This document shows, piece after piece, positions 8,441 through 16,370 of a DNA stretch of 64,000 nt (the stretch's first letter is position 1; each line of letters begins with the position of its first letter). The position numbers and the translations under genes are program-made. Under the pieces are notes generated by a model. That model saw only the letters and a program-made list of their open reading frames with translations, did not search any database and had not been told where the DNA came from. Source of the stretch: Amycolatopsis coloradensis. Its GTDB lineage: Bacteria > Actinomycetota > Actinomycetes > Mycobacteriales > Pseudonocardiaceae. The DNA is taken from positions 1 through 64,000 of the forward strand of contig NZ_MQUQ01000020.1 of assembly GCF_001953865.1 (NCBI RefSeq). Reading direction: 5' to 3'.

Positions 8441-9127
8441 TCAGTGAACGACGATTCCGTGGGACACCTGGGGCGCGGCGGGGATGTGGAACAGCTCGGT
8501 GAACAGTTCCAGGTACTCGAAGGCGCCGTCGATCCGGACCTTGCCGGTACGGGTGGCGTCGGTGGCGCTGAGTTCCCCGCTCAGCAGTTCCTTGATGAAC
8601 GGGCCCAGCGGTTCGATCGTCGCGTCGGCGCCGGGATGCGCGCCGCCCGCGACCTTGAGCGCGCCGTCCTCGACGATCGCGTGCAGGACCATGCCACCCG
8701 GGTAGTGCAGTTCGTAGGTGGCGTGGACGCCCTTGGCCCGCTCGCTCTGGAACGTCGTGTACAGCGAGAGGATCGCCGCGTCCGTGGTGAGCACGTCCTC
8801 GGGAGCGGGCCTGCCGAGCGACCGCGCGCCCCACAGCCCGAGGTCCAGCACGATCTGGTCGAGTTCGCCGCCGTACTCGGTGAGTTCGTAGACCACCGCG
8901 GCGTCGAGCTGGGGGAGCAGCCGGCGGCGGATCACCCCGGACTGTTCGAGTTCGTTGAGCCTCGCGGACAGGGTGCTCGCCGGGATCTTGGGCAGGCCCG
9001 CCCGCAACTCGGTGAACCGCTTCGGGCCGAGGACGAGGTCACGGACGATCAGCAGCGACCAGCGTTCGCCGATGATCTCCAGCGCGCGGGCGAGACCGCA
9101 GAACTGTCCATAGGTACGACTGGTCAT
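8441..9127 (-). CDS. HxlR-type winged-helix regulator with C-terminal SCP2-like domain (copy 1)
   Basis: Residues 1-95 of this 228-residue protein form an HxlR winged helix (CGLARALEIIGERWSLLIVR, then LPKIPASTLSARLNELE). The C-terminal half resembles an SCP2/sterol-carrier fold, as in many actinobacterial two-domain HxlR proteins. A close paralogue lies at 41856-42542 in the same arrangement beside a SARP gene, so the pair was duplicated. It sits just downstream of the minus-strand SARP gene with about 40 bases between them and probably shares its transcript. It likely controls the island. Confidence 0.85.
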   Translation of the reverse strand: MTSRTYGQFCGLARALEIIGERWSLLIVRDLVLGPKRFTELRAGLPKIPASTLSARLNELEQSGVIRRRLLPQLDAAVVYELTEYGGELDQIVLDLGLWGARSLGRPAPEDVLTTDAAILSLYTTFQSERAKGVHATYELHYPGGMVLHAIVEDGALKVAGGAHPGADATIEPLGPFIKELLSGELSATDATRTGKVRIDGAFEYLELFTELFHIPAAPQVSHGIVVH

Positions 9128-9169
9128 CCGCCGATCCTCACTTTCGTTTTCCGTGGCAGGAGCAGGTCT

Positions 9170-10009
9170 TCACGCGGGTTCACCCTCGGAGAGCAGGTCG
9201 TGGTGCAGGATCTGCAACTCGTCGCAGGGCTCGACGCCCAGTTCATTGTTGAGCCTGGCGCGCACCTGGCGGTAGGTCGCGAGGGCGTCGGATCGCCGCC
9301 CGCTGCGCCCGAGGACGCGGATCAGCTGGCCGTGCAGTGCCTCGTCCAGCGGGTTCGCGGTGACCAGTGAGCGCAGTTCGCCGATCAGTTCGTGCCGCAT
9401 CCCGGCCGAGATGTCCGCCTCGATCCGCAGGTGCAGGGTGCTGCGCCGCTGTTCGACGAGGTCGACCGCGTACGCCGACAGCACCGACCCACAGTGGACA
9501 TTCGCCAGCGGCGGTCCGGACCACAGGTCGAGCGCCGACCGGAAGGTCTTCGCGGCTTCGGCGTGCTCGCCCCGTAGTTGCAGCTCCCGGCCCTGTTTCT
9601 GCAGCGTCTGGAACTCGAAGACGTCCACCTGCTCCGGGGCGATCCGGAACACGTACCCCGGCGGTTTCGTGGCCAGCATGGTCTCGCCGTACGGGGCGAG
9701 GTCGTTCTCGTCGATGCACCGGCGCAGCTGATAGACGTAGGTGTGCATCGTGGTGCGGACGCTGCGCGGCGGGTCGTTGGCCCACAGCTCCTGCACGATC
9801 GTGTCGATGTGCACGATCTTTCCCGGGCTCATCACCAGCATGGCGAGCACCTGCAGCAGCTTCGGCGTCGTCGGCGCGTAGTCGATCCCGTCCCGCACGA
9901 GTTCGAGCGGGCCGAGCAAGGTGAAGCGGACAGGGCTTGCGGACAGGTCCGGATTCGGGTTGGGTGCCGAGCCGTGGTGCGTGTCCGATACTCGTGATCC
10001 GGCATACAT
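9170..10009 (-). CDS. SARP-family transcriptional activator (copy 1)
   Basis: This 279-residue AfsR/SARP-type regulator has an OmpR-like winged helix (FTLLGPLELV...LLQVLAMLVMSPGKIV) followed by the bacterial transcriptional activation domain (LDLWSGPPLANV, LVEQRRSTLHLRIEAD). SARPs activate antibiotic clusters by binding direct repeats at the -35 region. The ATG at 10009 is preferred because GGAGGG precedes it; upstream in-frame starts would run into the cyclodehydratase promoter. It is divergent from the ThiF-YcaO gene, with 223 bases between. A paralogue is at 42604-43398. Confidence 0.88.
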   Translation of the reverse strand: MYAGSRVSDTHHGSAPNPNPDLSASPVRFTLLGPLELVRDGIDYAPTTPKLLQVLAMLVMSPGKIVHIDTIVQELWANDPPRSVRTTMHTYVYQLRRCIDENDLAPYGETMLATKPPGYVFRIAPEQVDVFEFQTLQKQGRELQLRGEHAEAAKTFRSALDLWSGPPLANVHCGSVLSAYAVDLVEQRRSTLHLRIEADISAGMRHELIGELRSLVTANPLDEALHGQLIRVLGRSGRRSDALATYRQVRARLNNELGVEPCDELQILHHDLLSEGEPA

Positions 10010-10061
10010 CGCAAGCGCCCTCCAGCTCGATACGCGTCGTGTCCCGCTTTCCCAGTGCGTC

Positions 10062-10074
10062 GACAGTGACAGAG
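10062..10074 (+). promoter_or_regulatory. candidate shared regulator site (GACAGTGACAGAG)
   Basis: The divergent promoter region between SARP copy 1 and the cyclodehydratase holds GACAGTGACAGAG. Twelve of 13 bases recur as GACGGTGACAGAG upstream of SARP copy 2 (43430-43442). A partial match lies upstream of the PKSE (24105-24117). Being a regulator site is inference. Confidence 0.35.
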
Positions 10075-10232
10075 CGGCGGGGTGCCGGGCCAGTGAGCCG
10101 TCCACCAGGTCCCGCGTGCGTGTGTCCCGGAAGAACATGGGTTTTTCACGTCCGACCCGTGAATCTCGCACTGGCCGGTACGCGGCCCGGCGCAGCAGGA
10201 TTCGGGGACCGCACCGACCTACGGGGGTTCCC

Positions 10233-12509
10233 ATGCGCGAGGCAGTGTCGAACGGGTCAGGCTCCAGCACCGGCGGTCTGGGATTCAAACGGCATCTGCG
10301 GGCGGAGATCAGTGAGGGCAACGGCGCCTATCTGTTCTCGGAACAGGGGGTCATCGCGATGCGCGGCGCGCAGGTCGCCTCGGTCGCGGCGTTGCTCGAC
10401 GGCACCCGTGACTTCGACGGACTCCTCTCCGCCTGCCCGGAGGGGATGAGTGCCGAGCAGGTCACCGGGGTGCTGGCCCGGCTCGTGGAAGCGGGACTGG
10501 TCACCATCCGCGTCCCGGACGAACTCAGCGGTGACGAACGCGCGCTCGCGTACTGGGACGCGTGCGGTCTCGACGCGTCCGCGGTGGCCTGCCGTCAGAA
10601 GCCGGCGACGGCGAGCCTGACCGCGATCGGCCGCGGCGTCGACACCTCGCAGGTGGAGAACGCGCTCGTCGCGAGCGGGATCGAGGTGGTCGGGACGGCT
10701 TCCGAACTGGCCATCGTGCTGTGCGACGACTACCTCGACCCGAAGCTGGCCGAGATCGACGCCGAACACCGGCGCACCGGCAGGCCCTGGTTGCTGGCCC
10801 GGCCGTCGGGGTCGCAGGTGTGGATCGGCCCGATCATGCGGCCCGGCCGGTCCGGCTGCTGGCACTGCCTGACCAACCGGCTGTGGGGGCACCGGCACGC
10901 GGAGGCCTGCGTGCAGGAGGTCCTCGGGCACGACGGCCCGGCCTCGTTCCCGATGCCCGCCGTGCCGCCGCTGACCGCGGCCGCGTCGCACCTGATCTCC
11001 CTCGAAGCGTCCAAATGGCTGGCGGGACACCGGTATCCGGGTCAGCAGGCCGTGTGGATCCTCGACACCCTCGACCTGCAGGGGCGGCTGCACGAACTGC
11101 GGCGGCGTCCGCAGTGCCCGGAATGCGGTGACGAAGGAATCGTCGCCGCGCGGACGGCCGAACCGGTCGTGTTGCGGGAGGCCAAGAAGGCGACGTCGGG
11201 TGGTGGCGGGCACCGGACGCTCACCCCGGTCGAGGTGCTCGACCGCTACGGCCACCTGGTCAGCCCCGTCACCGGCATCATCAAGGAGATCGCCCGTGAC
11301 CCGAGGGCGCCCGCGTTCGTGAACGCCTACCGGTCCGGGCTCAACGTCGCGCGCCGGGTGCGGGGTGAAGCCGGGCTGCAAGCCGGGCTGCGGGGGGACA
11401 ACGGCGGCAAGGGCGCCAGCCCGCTCGACGCCGAGGTCGGCGCCCTGTGCGAGGCGATCGAACGGTTCTCCGCGAACTACCAGGGCGACGAACTGCGGAT
11501 CCGCGACACCTTCCGCGCGCTCGGTGAGGACGCCGTCCACCCGAACTCGTGCATGCTCTTCGACGAACGCCAGTACGACGGCCGCGACGAGTGGAACGCC
11601 AAACACGCGATCTTCCAGCACGTTCCCGAACGGTTCGATGAGAAGGCGGCCGTCGACTGGACGCCGTTGTGGTCGCTTTCGCGGCAGCGGCGGAAGCTGA
11701 TGCCGACGGCGTACCTCTATTACGGCGTGCCGCTGGAGTGCGGGATCACCGGGATGCGCGCCGACTCCAACGGCTGCGCGGCCGGCAGCAGCATCGAAGA
11801 CGCCGTCCTGCAAGGACTGCTCGAACTCGTCGAACGGGACGCCGTCGCGATGTGGTGGTACAACCGGCTTCCGGTGCCGGGCGTCGACATCGCCTCGTTC
11901 GACGACCCGTGGGCCGTGGAGATGGTCGGCCAGTACGCGCGGGCGGGCAGGGAACTGTGGGTCCTCGACCTGACCGCGGATCTCGGTGTCCCGGTGATGG
12001 TCGCGCTGTCCAGGAGTATCGCCGGGCCCCGCGAGAACGTCATGATGGGTTTCGGCGCCCACCTGGACCCCAGGACGGCGCTGCGGAGGGCGGTCAGCGA
12101 GCTCAACCAGATGATCCCGGCGGTGCTCGCGAACGACGTCGAACTCGACGATCCCGACGCGGCGCGGTGGCTCCGGCACGCTACGGTCGCGAATCAGCCG
12201 TATCTGCTGCCGGCGCCTGGACGGTCGGCGAAACGGGCCGCGGACTTCAAGTTCGTCCGGCGGGCCGACGTACGGGACGACGTGGAATCGCTGGTACGCA
12301 AGCTTTCCGCGCTGGGGATGGAGACGCTGGTGCTGGATCAGACCAGGCCCGACATCGACCTTCCGGTGGTCAGGGTGGTCGTTCCGGGGTTGCGGCCCTT
12401 CTGGAGCCGCTTCGCCCCCGGACGGCTGTTCGACGTGCCGGTGCGGCTGGGCTGGCTCACCGAACCGACCCCGTACGACCGGCTGAATCCCTTCCCCATG
12501 TTCTTGTAG
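10233..12509 (+). CDS. fused ThiF-like/YcaO azoline cyclodehydratase (TOMM)
   Basis: The protein has 758 residues. Residues about 20-90 look like the winged-helix leader-binding region of ocin-ThiF proteins. Residues about 100-330 form an E1/ThiF-like domain with the zinc tetracysteine C209-x2-C212 (CWHC) and C295-x2-C298 (CPEC). Residues about 335-758 are a YcaO domain with the ATP-site motifs EVGALCEAIERFSANYQGDE and LLELVERDA. It ends in the proline-bearing tail NPFPMFL, typical of azoline-forming YcaO enzymes. Such enzymes turn Cys, Ser or Thr of a leader-bearing peptide into azolines using ATP. The ATG is preceded by GGGGG. A SagB-type dehydrogenase follows 18 bases later. Confidence 0.9.
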   Translation: MREAVSNGSGSSTGGLGFKRHLRAEISEGNGAYLFSEQGVIAMRGAQVASVAALLDGTRDFDGLLSACPEGMSAEQVTGVLARLVEAGLVTIRVPDELSGDERALAYWDACGLDASAVACRQKPATASLTAIGRGVDTSQVENALVASGIEVVGTASELAIVLCDDYLDPKLAEIDAEHRRTGRPWLLARPSGSQVWIGPIMRPGRSGCWHCLTNRLWGHRHAEACVQEVLGHDGPASFPMPAVPPLTAAASHLISLEASKWLAGHRYPGQQAVWILDTLDLQGRLHELRRRPQCPECGDEGIVAARTAEPVVLREAKKATSGGGGHRTLTPVEVLDRYGHLVSPVTGIIKEIARDPRAPAFVNAYRSGLNVARRVRGEAGLQAGLRGDNGGKGASPLDAEVGALCEAIERFSANYQGDELRIRDTFRALGEDAVHPNSCMLFDERQYDGRDEWNAKHAIFQHVPERFDEKAAVDWTPLWSLSRQRRKLMPTAYLYYGVPLECGITGMRADSNGCAAGSSIEDAVLQGLLELVERDAVAMWWYNRLPVPGVDIASFDDPWAVEMVGQYARAGRELWVLDLTADLGVPVMVALSRSIAGPRENVMMGFGAHLDPRTALRRAVSELNQMIPAVLANDVELDDPDAARWLRHATVANQPYLLPAPGRSAKRAADFKFVRRADVRDDVESLVRKLSALGMETLVLDQTRPDIDLPVVRVVVPGLRPFWSRFAPGRLFDVPVRLGWLTEPTPYDRLNPFPMFL

Positions 12510-12527
12510 ATCCGGCTGGAGCGACAG

Positions 12528-14012
12528 TTGAGGACAGATCCCCCCGGCGGTGTGGCCGAGACGATCCCCCTGTGGTCGCTCACCGACGACAGCCTTGTCG
12601 AGATCGGTGAGGACGGCTCATTGGTGGTCGTCACGCGCTGGGGGGAGCACGACTTCGACCGCGCCGAGCCACTGGTCCGGGAATCGTTGCGGCGGATGGC
12701 CTTGGGGCCGATCTCGCTGGCGAACGTGACGTCCTCTTGGGAGCCTGACGAGCGGGAGCCCGACCTCGAAGGCGAGCTGAGCTGGACCGCGGAGGGGGCC
12801 GACGCGCTGCGGCGGGCACTCAAGGAACTCGGCGGTTCCGTGGTGCGTTCACTCGGTCTCGCCGACGGGAGAGGGCCGCTGCTGTCGGTGATCCCGGTGG
12901 CGCTCGCCCCGGTGTTCGCGCCGGTCGAGATCCCTGCCGCGCGCCCGATCCGGTTGTCCCGCTTCTGTTCCCTGCGCTCCGACGCCTACGGCATGGGGCT
13001 GGAGTCGCCGTCCGCGCGCTACCGCGTCGTGCTGTACCAGCCGTGGGCGGTGCACGTCGCGGCGACGCTGGCGACGGCGAAGTCGGTGGGCGAGATCGTG
13101 TCCACGACCGGGATCGAGCCGGGGGTGGTCGGCGCGATCGTGTCCTATCTGGTCGCCGCGGGCGTCGCCGGGGTCGCGGGGGAGCACGGCCGGTTCGCCG
13201 AGGACGAGGATCCGGAACTCGGCCTGTGGTCCCCGGACGAACTGTTGTTCCACACCACGAGCCGGACCTGGCGGCCCGGTGGCCCGGCCGAGCTGCCGGG
13301 GCTCGGGAAACCGCCGGTGGTCAAGGCCGCCACCGGCGAGGGGCCGGTCTACTCGCTCTACCGGCCGGATCTGGCCGACCGCGCGGAGACCGATCCGACG
13401 CTGACGGCGTTGCTGGAGAACGATCACACCTGTCCCGAGTTCACCGAGGGGGAGCTGTCCGCCGAGCAGATCGGCGAGTTCCTGTTCCGTGGCGCGCGGA
13501 TCCGGTCGATCGGGCCCGCGCACTTCCCCGATGGACACGGCCCGAACGGCCCCAGCCACAACGCTTCGCAGCGGCCGTATTTCAGTGTCGCGTGCCTGTA
13601 CGAACTCGAGCTGTACGTCTCGGTCAACCGTTGTTCGGGGCTGGCGCGCGGGATCTACCATTACGACCCGCTCGATCACCGCCTCGGCTTGGTCAACGAC
13701 GACGAGGCCGACCTGGACGCGATGCTCGACATGGCGATGATCGGCGGCGGCAACCATCGGCGGCCCTCGGCGCTGATCACGGTGACCGCGCGGATGCCGA
13801 GGATGGCGTCGGTGCTCGGCGGCGGCGCGTACGCCACGACCCTGGCGCACGTCGGCGCGTTGCAGCAGACGCTCTACCTCGTCGCCCGCGCCATGGGACT
13901 GGCCGCACACGCCGTCCCGGTCGACGCCGGCGACCGCGTCGACCGCGCCCTGAAGCTCGAATGGCCCGCCGAGGTGGGCGTCGGGGAGTGCGTGCTCGAC
14001 CTCCTCGCGTGA
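12528..14012 (+). CDS. SagB-type FMN azoline dehydrogenase
   Basis: This 494-residue protein follows the SagB/ThcOx plan, with an N-terminal extension and a C-terminal nitroreductase-fold FMN domain from about residue 290. FLFRGARIRSIGP, FSVACLYELELYVSVNRCSG and LARGIYHYDPLDHRLGLV are typical SagB stretches. The family oxidises azolines to azoles on RiPP substrates. Starting from TTG with GGAG seven bases upstream fits the 18-base spacing after the cyclodehydratase, so the two are one operon. The stop codon lies inside a copy of the dispersed GATCACGCGAG repeat. Confidence 0.88.
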   Translation: MRTDPPGGVAETIPLWSLTDDSLVEIGEDGSLVVVTRWGEHDFDRAEPLVRESLRRMALGPISLANVTSSWEPDEREPDLEGELSWTAEGADALRRALKELGGSVVRSLGLADGRGPLLSVIPVALAPVFAPVEIPAARPIRLSRFCSLRSDAYGMGLESPSARYRVVLYQPWAVHVAATLATAKSVGEIVSTTGIEPGVVGAIVSYLVAAGVAGVAGEHGRFAEDEDPELGLWSPDELLFHTTSRTWRPGGPAELPGLGKPPVVKAATGEGPVYSLYRPDLADRAETDPTLTALLENDHTCPEFTEGELSAEQIGEFLFRGARIRSIGPAHFPDGHGPNGPSHNASQRPYFSVACLYELELYVSVNRCSGLARGIYHYDPLDHRLGLVNDDEADLDAMLDMAMIGGGNHRRPSALITVTARMPRMASVLGGGAYATTLAHVGALQQTLYLVARAMGLAAHAVPVDAGDRVDRALKLEWPAEVGVGECVLDLLA

Positions 14013-14050
14013 TCGAACGGCGAACTCGCGTGATCAGGCGGCGATCACGC
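14008..14050. repeat. dispersed GATCACGCGAGTTCGCC repeat copies
   Basis: GGCGAACTCGCGTGATC at 14019-14035 is the exact reverse complement of the unit in bases 1-360. Partial copies flank it. It lies between sagB and the AraC-like gene, in a 175-base spacer that is otherwise featureless. Confidence 0.7.
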
Positions 14051-14187
14051 ATGCTTGGACGGCGGACGCGCGGAGCTGGACCACCCCTGCGCAGACCCCT
14101 TCTCGATCGCGCGTCGAGTGCTTCGAAATCGGTGCGGCGTTTGCTGGCGTGCAGAGGAAAAGCGACAGCGAATCCGAGGTTGGTCTG

Positions 14188-15090
14188 ATGCAGCTACGAA
14201 CAGTCGCCACGGCGGCGAACGAGAAAGGCGTCACCGAACCCCGTCGGCTCCCCGAGCCGGCGTCTCCCTTGCAACCCGCGGTGCTGCAGGCCATCTCCGC
14301 GATGCACGCGAGGTACTTCGACCCGATCACACTGGGGGATCTGGCCTCCGAAGTCTTCGTCAGCCCGTTCCACTTCTCGCGGATCTTCACCAAGGCGACC
14401 GGGGTGACCCCCGGCCGGTACCTCACCGCGATCCGGCTCTTCGAAGCGAAACGACTGCTGCTCACGACGTCGTTGACGGTGTCGGACATCGTCTGCAGTG
14501 TCGGCTACAGCAGTGTCGGCACGTTCACCAGCCGCTTCACCCGTGCGGTCGGGATGACCCCGACCCAGTACCGTGACCCGGAGGTCGGCGAGCTGCTCGT
14601 GGCGCTGGCCCCGCATTTCCAGCGGCTGCCGTCGCTGGAAGCCCTGCACAGCGCCGGAATGGGCTGTGCGTCGATGCGCAGCGGCACCGGGACGATCAGT
14701 GTGCGCGTCGAGACCCCGCGCGGAGCGGGCCCGGCGAGTGTCCTCATCGGACTGTTCGCCGAGTCGATCCCGCAGTGCGGCCCGGTCGCGTTCGGCGGAC
14801 GGGCGAACGTCCTTTCCGCGGACATCGAAATCCAGAACGTCCCCGAGGGCAGGTGGACCGTGATCGCGGTCGCGGAGCACGCCGCCGGGACCGCGGCGTC
14901 GTCGTTCTCCGTCGGTACCCTGCCCGGCCGCGTCGACATCACCCGGTACGGCCGGGTCCACCTGCGGATGCCGATGCGCACCCCGCAGCCGACCGACGCG
15001 CCGATGGCGATCACCCTCGCCGGGAACCCGACGTCGACCGGGAACCGCATGACCATGCCCGCTCCCGACTATCTCCGCGCGGTGGCCTGA
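14188..15090 (+). CDS. AraC-type regulator with C-terminal beta-domain (copy 1)
   Basis: In this 300-residue protein the AraC double helix-turn-helix is at the N-terminal side (residues about 25-130: ITLGDLASEVFVSPFHFSRI, VSDIVCSVGYSSVGTFTSRF). The C-terminal 150 residues look beta-rich and unlike the usual sugar-binding arm (IQNVPEGRWTVIAVAEHA). The same unusual order occurs in the paralogue at 45701-46444. The ATG at 14188 has CCGAGG upstream. It lies between the RiPP pair and the warhead genes, all on the same strand, and probably regulates one or both. Confidence 0.82.
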   Translation: MQLRTVATAANEKGVTEPRRLPEPASPLQPAVLQAISAMHARYFDPITLGDLASEVFVSPFHFSRIFTKATGVTPGRYLTAIRLFEAKRLLLTTSLTVSDIVCSVGYSSVGTFTSRFTRAVGMTPTQYRDPEVGELLVALAPHFQRLPSLEALHSAGMGCASMRSGTGTISVRVETPRGAGPASVLIGLFAESIPQCGPVAFGGRANVLSADIEIQNVPEGRWTVIAVAEHAAGTAASSFSVGTLPGRVDITRYGRVHLRMPMRTPQPTDAPMAITLAGNPTSTGNRMTMPAPDYLRAVA

Positions 15091-15104
15091 ATCAGGTCTA
15101 TTCC

Positions 15105-15138
15105 CGGTTCTCCCGGTTCACGCAAACCGGGAGAACCG
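15105..15138 (+). terminator. hairpin after the AraC-like gene
   Basis: A perfect 14-base stem, CGGTTCTCCCGGTT with AACCGGGAGAACCG, encloses a 6-base loop just after the stop at 15090. It probably ends the upstream transcript and separates it from the warhead operon. Confidence 0.65.
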
Positions 15139-15232
15139 CGGGCGCAACCGTGGAGTAGCTGCCGTGTCAGCACGCATGTGAGCCTTTAACCAGTCCGCAG
15201 AATTCGAATCCACCCGATAGGGGGAGAGTGCG

Positions 15233-16207
15233 TTGGGCAATGGTTGGCGCACGTTAAGACGTCGCATGATCACACCGGACGTCTCCGAGACGTCGCTGGA
15301 CAAGCGGGGTTTCCACAAGAAGAGCCCAGCCGCTCAAGAATTGCTGGAGACCGTCGGGGAGAAATTCCTGCTCGGCTACGCGCACGCGGTCGAAGCGCGT
15401 TCCGTCGAACAGGCGGAAGAATGGCTCGAGCGAATTCCGGTCAAATTCCGTGGCTTCGCCTACGAAGGCGCGGGAATGGGTTACGGAATGCTGGACGGCC
15501 TGCCGGGGGGAGGCCGCGGGCATATCGCGGACCTCCTCGACGGTCCCGGTGAGAAGCACGACTACATCATCTACGTCGGCGTCGGCTGGGCGATGGCGCG
15601 GCTGCCGCGCTTCCGCTGGCCCTCCGCCGAGGACTTCGACCCGTTGCTGCGCTGGCTGGTGCTCGACGGGTACGGCTTCCACCAGGCCTACTTCAAGACC
15701 GCCAAGTACGTCGACGGTCAGTTCCAGGACCCGGACTTCGCCTGGCCCGCCGGCAACAACGGCTACTCGTTGCGGGCGATCGACCAGGGCATCGGCCGGG
15801 CGCTGTGGTTCATCTGCGGCACCGACGTCGATCTCGTCACCGACACCGTCGCGAGGTTCCCCAAGCAGCGGCACGGAGATCTCTACGCCGGGATCGGGCT
15901 CGCCTCGACCTACGCGTGCGGTGTCACCTCCGACGAACTGCTGAAGCTGGCCGAGTTCGCCGGTGAACACCGCGGGAACCTGGCCCAGGGCAGCGCTTTC
16001 GCCGCCGAGGCCCGGGTTCGCGCCGGATTGCTGATCCCCGAGACCGAGGTCGCCACCCAGGCGATCTGCGGGCTGCCGGCCGAGCGCGCCGCGGCCATCA
16101 CCCAGGAAGTTCGCCCCGCCGTGGTCGTCGACGGTGAACTCCCGCATTTCGAAACCTGGCGACAGCGCATCGCCGAAGCGATCCTTTCGGCCGGGAAGCG
16201 GAGCTGA
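15233..16207 (+). CDS. unbL: DUF1702 enediyne warhead protein UnbL (E3)
   Basis: This 324-residue protein is of the DUF1702 family, conserved in enediyne clusters as E3/UnbL, with no proven reaction. Typical stretches are FRGFAYEGAGMGYGMLDGL, IDQGIGRALWFICG and GIGLASTYACG. The start is TTG with AGGGGGAGAG upstream. It begins the block UnbL-UnbV-UnbU, whose order matches known enediyne cassettes. A paralogue lies at 44606-45601, outside the cassette. Cassette membership is well supported; the biochemical role is unknown. Confidence 0.9.
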   Translation: MGNGWRTLRRRMITPDVSETSLDKRGFHKKSPAAQELLETVGEKFLLGYAHAVEARSVEQAEEWLERIPVKFRGFAYEGAGMGYGMLDGLPGGGRGHIADLLDGPGEKHDYIIYVGVGWAMARLPRFRWPSAEDFDPLLRWLVLDGYGFHQAYFKTAKYVDGQFQDPDFAWPAGNNGYSLRAIDQGIGRALWFICGTDVDLVTDTVARFPKQRHGDLYAGIGLASTYACGVTSDELLKLAEFAGEHRGNLAQGSAFAAEARVRAGLLIPETEVATQAICGLPAERAAAITQEVRPAVVVDGELPHFETWRQRIAEAILSAGKRS

Positions 16208-16370
16208 CGATGCAGACATCGCTTGCCCCCCTCTGCGCGCCCCTGGCCGGAGGCCCCGCGATCGCGGCGGCAAGGTGCCCGACGACGCGATCGCACGTTC
16301 ACCGAAAAGTAGCGCCCTGGCGACGTGATCGCGGTAGCGCGCTGACCGATAAACACGGAGGTGCAGGTAA

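Noticed and set aside
9921..10232. Long N-terminal extension of the cyclodehydratase frame
   Set aside because: It would run through the divergent SARP promoter and part of the SARP gene; the ATG at 10233 has a good ribosome site and the family start follows it.
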